Of a stretch of 64,000 nt of DNA, positions 61,319 through 64,000 are shown piece after piece. The notes under the pieces were generated by a model. The model was given only the letters and a program-made list of their open reading frames with translations, was not told where the DNA came from and ran no database searches. A program made the position numbers and the translations under genes. Every line of letters starts with the position of its first letter. Within the stretch, counting starts at the first letter, position 1. The DNA is from Lachnospiraceae bacterium 28-4 (GTDB taxonomy: Bacteria > Bacillota > Clostridia > Lachnospirales > Lachnospiraceae): NCBI GenBank assembly GCA_000403275.2, contig KE159599.1, positions 791,548 through 855,547 on the forward strand, given 5' to 3'.

Positions 61319-62415
61319 TTTTCTTTTCTCCTTCTTTGTATAATCTCGTTTGCTGCTTCCATATATGCATCTATCACTATCTTCCTGTCGAACTCCCGTT
61401 CCATTTTTTCTCTGGCCGCTTTCCCCATAGATGCTCTTTCCTCCCCGGAAAGTTCCAAAAATTTCTCCATCGCCCGTATCAAGTCGTCCGCATCTCCTGG
61501 CGTAAAGCCATATCCTGTTTTGCCTTCCTCAAAAGCCTCCCTGCAGCCGCTGATATCGGAAGCGATCACCGGCCTTCCCGTGGCTGCCGCCTCTATAAGC
61601 GCATTAGACATCCCTTCGTGAAAAGATGCCACCACAATCGCATCCGCCTTTGCCAGAAAAGGATGTACCTGTGTATGGAATCCCCATTGGCTGATAATCC
61701 CCTTTTCTTCATATTCATTCAGCAATTCCTGATAGTCTTCATCACAATAGCCCAGAATGGCAAACTCCACATCTTCCCTGTGCAGCCTTACCGCCGCTTC
61801 CAGATATTCCAGAATTCCCCGCTCTTTCATCACTCTTCCCACAAAAAGAAAAATTGTTTTCCCGCCATGGGGATACTCCTCAAAGCAGTGTCTTCCCAGA
61901 TTTACACCGGAACCGTTTACCAGCCGCTCTCTTTTCCCGTGTATATGATAACCGGCAAAAATATCCTTGTTTTCCTTATTCTGAAAAAAAACGTATTCCG
62001 CCTTTTTCAGCCCCATCCGGTACATCATGACGATCATTTTTAAAAACAACCCCTGCCGGTCGAAAGCTCCTCCCAAACCGGTAATGGTCGCAATATAAGG
62101 TATTCGGGAAAAACCGCACACAAAGCCTCCGTAAACATTTGGCTTTATCGTATAAGTAATCACCAGATCCGGTCGGATATCCCTGATCAGCCTTCGATAA
62201 GCCAAAAGCAAACCGGCATCTTCTTTCGGATTTACGCCCCGCCTGTTAATGGGTGTCGTAATAATTTCGCACCCTTCTTCCTCCAGCTCCTTTACCTTCG
62301 TCGTATCGGGCAGACTGACGACCACCCTATGCTGCTCAAGCAGCCTCACCAACAGTTCGTTCCTGAAATCATACAAACCGCCGGAAGAATTTGTTAATAC
62401 AAGTATTATACCCAT
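61315..62415 (-). CDS. Family 4 glycosyltransferase, PglA/CapM-like
   Basis: 366-aa GT-B enzyme. INRRGVNPKEDAGLLLAYRRL, VITYTIKPNVYGGFVCGFSRIPYIATITGLG and the EX7E motif FHEGMSNALIEAAATGRPVIASDISGC are the signature of the PglA/CapM branch. This branch adds the second sugar (GalNAc or a related residue) to an undecaprenyl-diphosphate sugar made by a PglC-type enzyme. A PglC-type gene lies two genes upstream, supporting this order. Its start directly abuts the stop of the ATP-grasp gene. Confidence 0.92.
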   Translation of the reverse strand: MGIILVLTNSSGGLYDFRNELLVRLLEQHRVVVSLPDTTKVKELEEEGCEIITTPINRRGVNPKEDAGLLLAYRRLIRDIRPDLVITYTIKPNVYGGFVCGFSRIPYIATITGLGGAFDRQGLFLKMIVMMYRMGLKKAEYVFFQNKENKDIFAGYHIHGKRERLVNGSGVNLGRHCFEEYPHGGKTIFLFVGRVMKERGILEYLEAAVRLHREDVEFAILGYCDEDYQELLNEYEEKGIISQWGFHTQVHPFLAKADAIVVASFHEGMSNALIEAAATGRPVIASDISGCREAFEEGKTGYGFTPGDADDLIRAMEKFLELSGEERASMGKAAREKMEREFDRKIVIDAYMEAANEIIQRRRKEK

Positions 62416-63399
62416 TTATCCGATAATCTCCGTATCTTCCATATCCTTTATCATCACTTCGTTATATTTCATCATGCAGACTCCCGCTTTATAATGGCCA
62501 ATCTCCTCTTCGCCGCAAACTCCTTCCAAATTATGCAATATCCGAACCGGCATATTCACTCCGCATTCATAAGCATGGGGATAGCCCCCGCCAAACCGGG
62601 GATTCACTTCCGAAATATAATATTCGTCCTCTATTTTGAAAATATCGATATCTATCATACCGGCAAATCCGCATTTCTCCACAAAATTCTGAAGCAGCCG
62701 GAACAGCTCTTCCTCTTTGACTGATACCGATTTATCCGTCTCTCCCGCCCGCATCTTTATCTTTTTTTTCAGGAAAATCGATGTGCATCTTCCGGATATT
62801 ATATCCACATAAACGTCTGCACCGAATTCCGTCCCGTCCATATATTCCTGTATCATCAAATCATCGTATAGATCAAATAGAACTTCTATCTCTTTTCGTC
62901 CATACACCTTATTAATATTGATGCTCGCGCTCCCCTTTACCGGCTTTACAAATACGGGATAAGAAATGTCTCCCTTTTCCACCCCCCGATAAAATTCTTC
63001 CTTATCCACATAGCACCTGCCTGTAGGTATTCCCATATCCATCAAAAGCTGATACATCCGATACTTATCGAAACAGGTCTCCACCAATTCATAAGGAGAT
63101 ACGATGGGGCATGTGCCGATCGCCAGAAAGCGTTCCCTTTCTTTTGCCAGCAAACTGAGTTCCGGATCAATCAAAGAAAAAACACCTGCAATTTCCTCCT
63201 TTTTACAAATATCTAGAATCGTTTCTATATATCCGGGTTCCGATATACGCGGCACAAGGTAAAACCGGTCCGCCTCATATACCGCAGGAGCCAGATTGGA
63301 ACAGTCCGTGGCAATCACCTTCCCGCGTCCTGCCAGCTCCCGTTTAAAATACTGTACTATCTTATTTCTTGTTCCTGCGCTCAAAATTAAGATATTCAT
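62416..63399 (-). CDS. ATP-grasp ligase-like protein
   Basis: 327 aa. CarB/PylC-like ATP-grasp: N-terminal LILSAGTRNKIVQYFKREL, central KPVKGSASININKVYG and IQEYMDGTEFGADVYVD for ATP binding, and IDIDIFKIEDEYYISEVNPRFGGGYPHAYECGVN carrying Glu and Asn metal ligands. Such enzymes form an amide or peptide-like bond through an acyl-phosphate. Members of this group often sit beside PglC-type genes in Gram-positive glycan loci, with no reaction proven. It overlaps the PglC-like gene by 4 nt. Addition of an amino acid to a sugar or uronate is a guess. Confidence 0.82.
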   Translation of the reverse strand: MNILILSAGTRNKIVQYFKRELAGRGKVIATDCSNLAPAVYEADRFYLVPRISEPGYIETILDICKKEEIAGVFSLIDPELSLLAKERERFLAIGTCPIVSPYELVETCFDKYRMYQLLMDMGIPTGRCYVDKEEFYRGVEKGDISYPVFVKPVKGSASININKVYGRKEIEVLFDLYDDLMIQEYMDGTEFGADVYVDIISGRCTSIFLKKKIKMRAGETDKSVSVKEEELFRLLQNFVEKCGFAGMIDIDIFKIEDEYYISEVNPRFGGGYPHAYECGVNMPVRILHNLEGVCGEEEIGHYKAGVCMMKYNEVMIKDMEDTEIIG

Positions 63400-64000
63400 G
63401 AATTTTCCGGCACCTCCTGTTCCGGTTTCTTCAAACTTCCCGTCTCCTCCAGCCGCTTCTGCCGGATTCGTGCAAAGTTTCCTTCTACCGCATTAGTATC
63501 CTCCGCCACCTCATCGCTATGGCCGAATACAGTCTTCACCGTCAGCCACAACACTTTTACGTCCATGGCAAAAGAAAGATTTTTTACATATTCCACATCC
63601 TTTTCCAGCCGCTTGTCCCAATCGATAAAGTTCCTTCCGCTGACCTGCGCCAGCCCTGTCAGGCCTGGCCTCACGCAATGGCGCATCTTCTCTTCTTCCG
63701 TATAGTAAGGAAGATAAGAAATGAGAAGCGGACGGGGGCCTATGATGCTCATATCACCCTTTAAAATATTCAACAATTCCGGCAGTTCGTCCAGACTGGA
63801 AGCTCGAAGCAGTTTCCCAAACCGAGGCAGACGCTGGCTGTCCGGCAAAAGCCTTCCTTCCTCATCTCTCGCATCCGTCATCGTCCGGAACTTGCAAAGC
63901 GTAAAAATCTTCTCATCCTTTCCCGGCCTTTCCTGTTTAAAAAGCACCGGGCTTCCCAGCTTCAGCCGCACCATTACCGCCAGTATCAGAAGTACCGGGC
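63396..64000 (-). CDS. PglC-type initiating phosphoglycosyl transferase (5' end outside window)
   Basis: Partial: at least 200 residues are visible, and the frame stays open to the right edge; the codons before the first ATG at 63974 encode PVLLILAV, matching the family's helix end. Small monotopic transferase: VRLKLGSPVLFKQERPGKDEKIFTLCKFRTM, the catalytic dyad in SLDELPELLNILKGDMSIIGPRP and RPGLTGLAQVSGRN. It transfers sugar-1-phosphate (often a di-N-acetyl sugar or GalNAc type) from a UDP-sugar to undecaprenyl phosphate. The last 40 residues are a charged tail. It is the first gene of the locus seen in this window. Confidence 0.93.
   Translation of the reverse strand, partial: PVLLILAVMVRLKLGSPVLFKQERPGKDEKIFTLCKFRTMTDARDEEGRLLPDSQRLPRFGKLLRASSLDELPELLNILKGDMSIIGPRPLLISYLPYYTEEEKMRHCVRPGLTGLAQVSGRNFIDWDKRLEKDVEYVKNLSFAMDVKVLWLTVKTVFGHSDEVAEDTNAVEGNFARIRQKRLEETGSLKKPEQEVPENS

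Noticed and set aside
1-64000. CRISPR arrays, tRNA/rRNA genes, insertion sequences
   Set aside because: No regularly spaced repeats, no tRNA-like or rRNA sequence and no transposase motif were seen on either strand.

Overview
The window looks like a chromosomal segment of a moderate-GC Clostridia, most likely a Lachnospiraceae gut anaerobe. The evidence is Firmicute-style GGAGG ribosome-binding sites, a stand-alone Spo0A C-terminal DNA-binding domain protein, and the glycan-gene repertoire. This is an inference from gene content; no rRNA, tRNA or housekeeping marker is present.

Layout. (1) 1-4400 is a visibly AT-rich two-gene cassette. A family-2 glycosyltransferase (162-1250, +) and a large Mrr-like nuclease/STAND-NTPase/helical-repeat protein (1251-4280, -), resembling Avs-type antiphage proteins, are tail-to-tail with no base between their stop codons. 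Each gene is preceded by the same 24-nt dyad-containing sequence in inverted orientation (72-95 and 4289-4312), and a good promoter lies just outside the right copy. (2) 4675-5013 (+) encodes a 112-aa Spo0A C-terminal-like regulator, followed by a strong bidirectional terminator at 5013-5041. (3) 5078-64000 is one continuous minus-strand polysaccharide super-locus of 49 genes, transcribed right to left. Genes are mostly overlapping or a few bases apart. It starts beyond the right edge.

The super-locus starts with a PglC-type initiating phosphoglycosyl transferase (cut by the edge), an ATP-grasp enzyme, a PglA-like GT4, and a WbpO/WbpP pair predicted to make UDP-GalNAc and UDP-GalNAcA. After these come a sugar formyltransferase, two deacetylases, two AsnB-type amidotransferases, an SGNH protein, many glycosyltransferases and a first Wzy-like polymerase (36406-37638). 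A second initiating enzyme of the WbaP/WcaJ type (34977-36389) heads a further run with GT4/GT2 enzymes, a pyruvyl transferase, a Wzx flippase, a GH105-like hydrolase and a fucosyltransferase-like enzyme. There is then a polyprenyl-phosphate glycosyltransferase/YdjC-deacetylase pair and a second Wzy-like protein. The last third has a radical SAM/SPASM protein, a PglK-like ABC flippase, three consecutive GT4s, two GT-C-like membrane proteins, an acyltransferase and a third Wzy-like protein.

Two initiating transferases, two flippases and three homologous polymerases suggest two or three glycans encoded in series, or one locus assembled by fusion of several. No Wzz/kinase chain-length genes, dTDP-rhamnose or GDP-fucose pathway genes, transposases, CRISPR arrays or RNA genes were seen.
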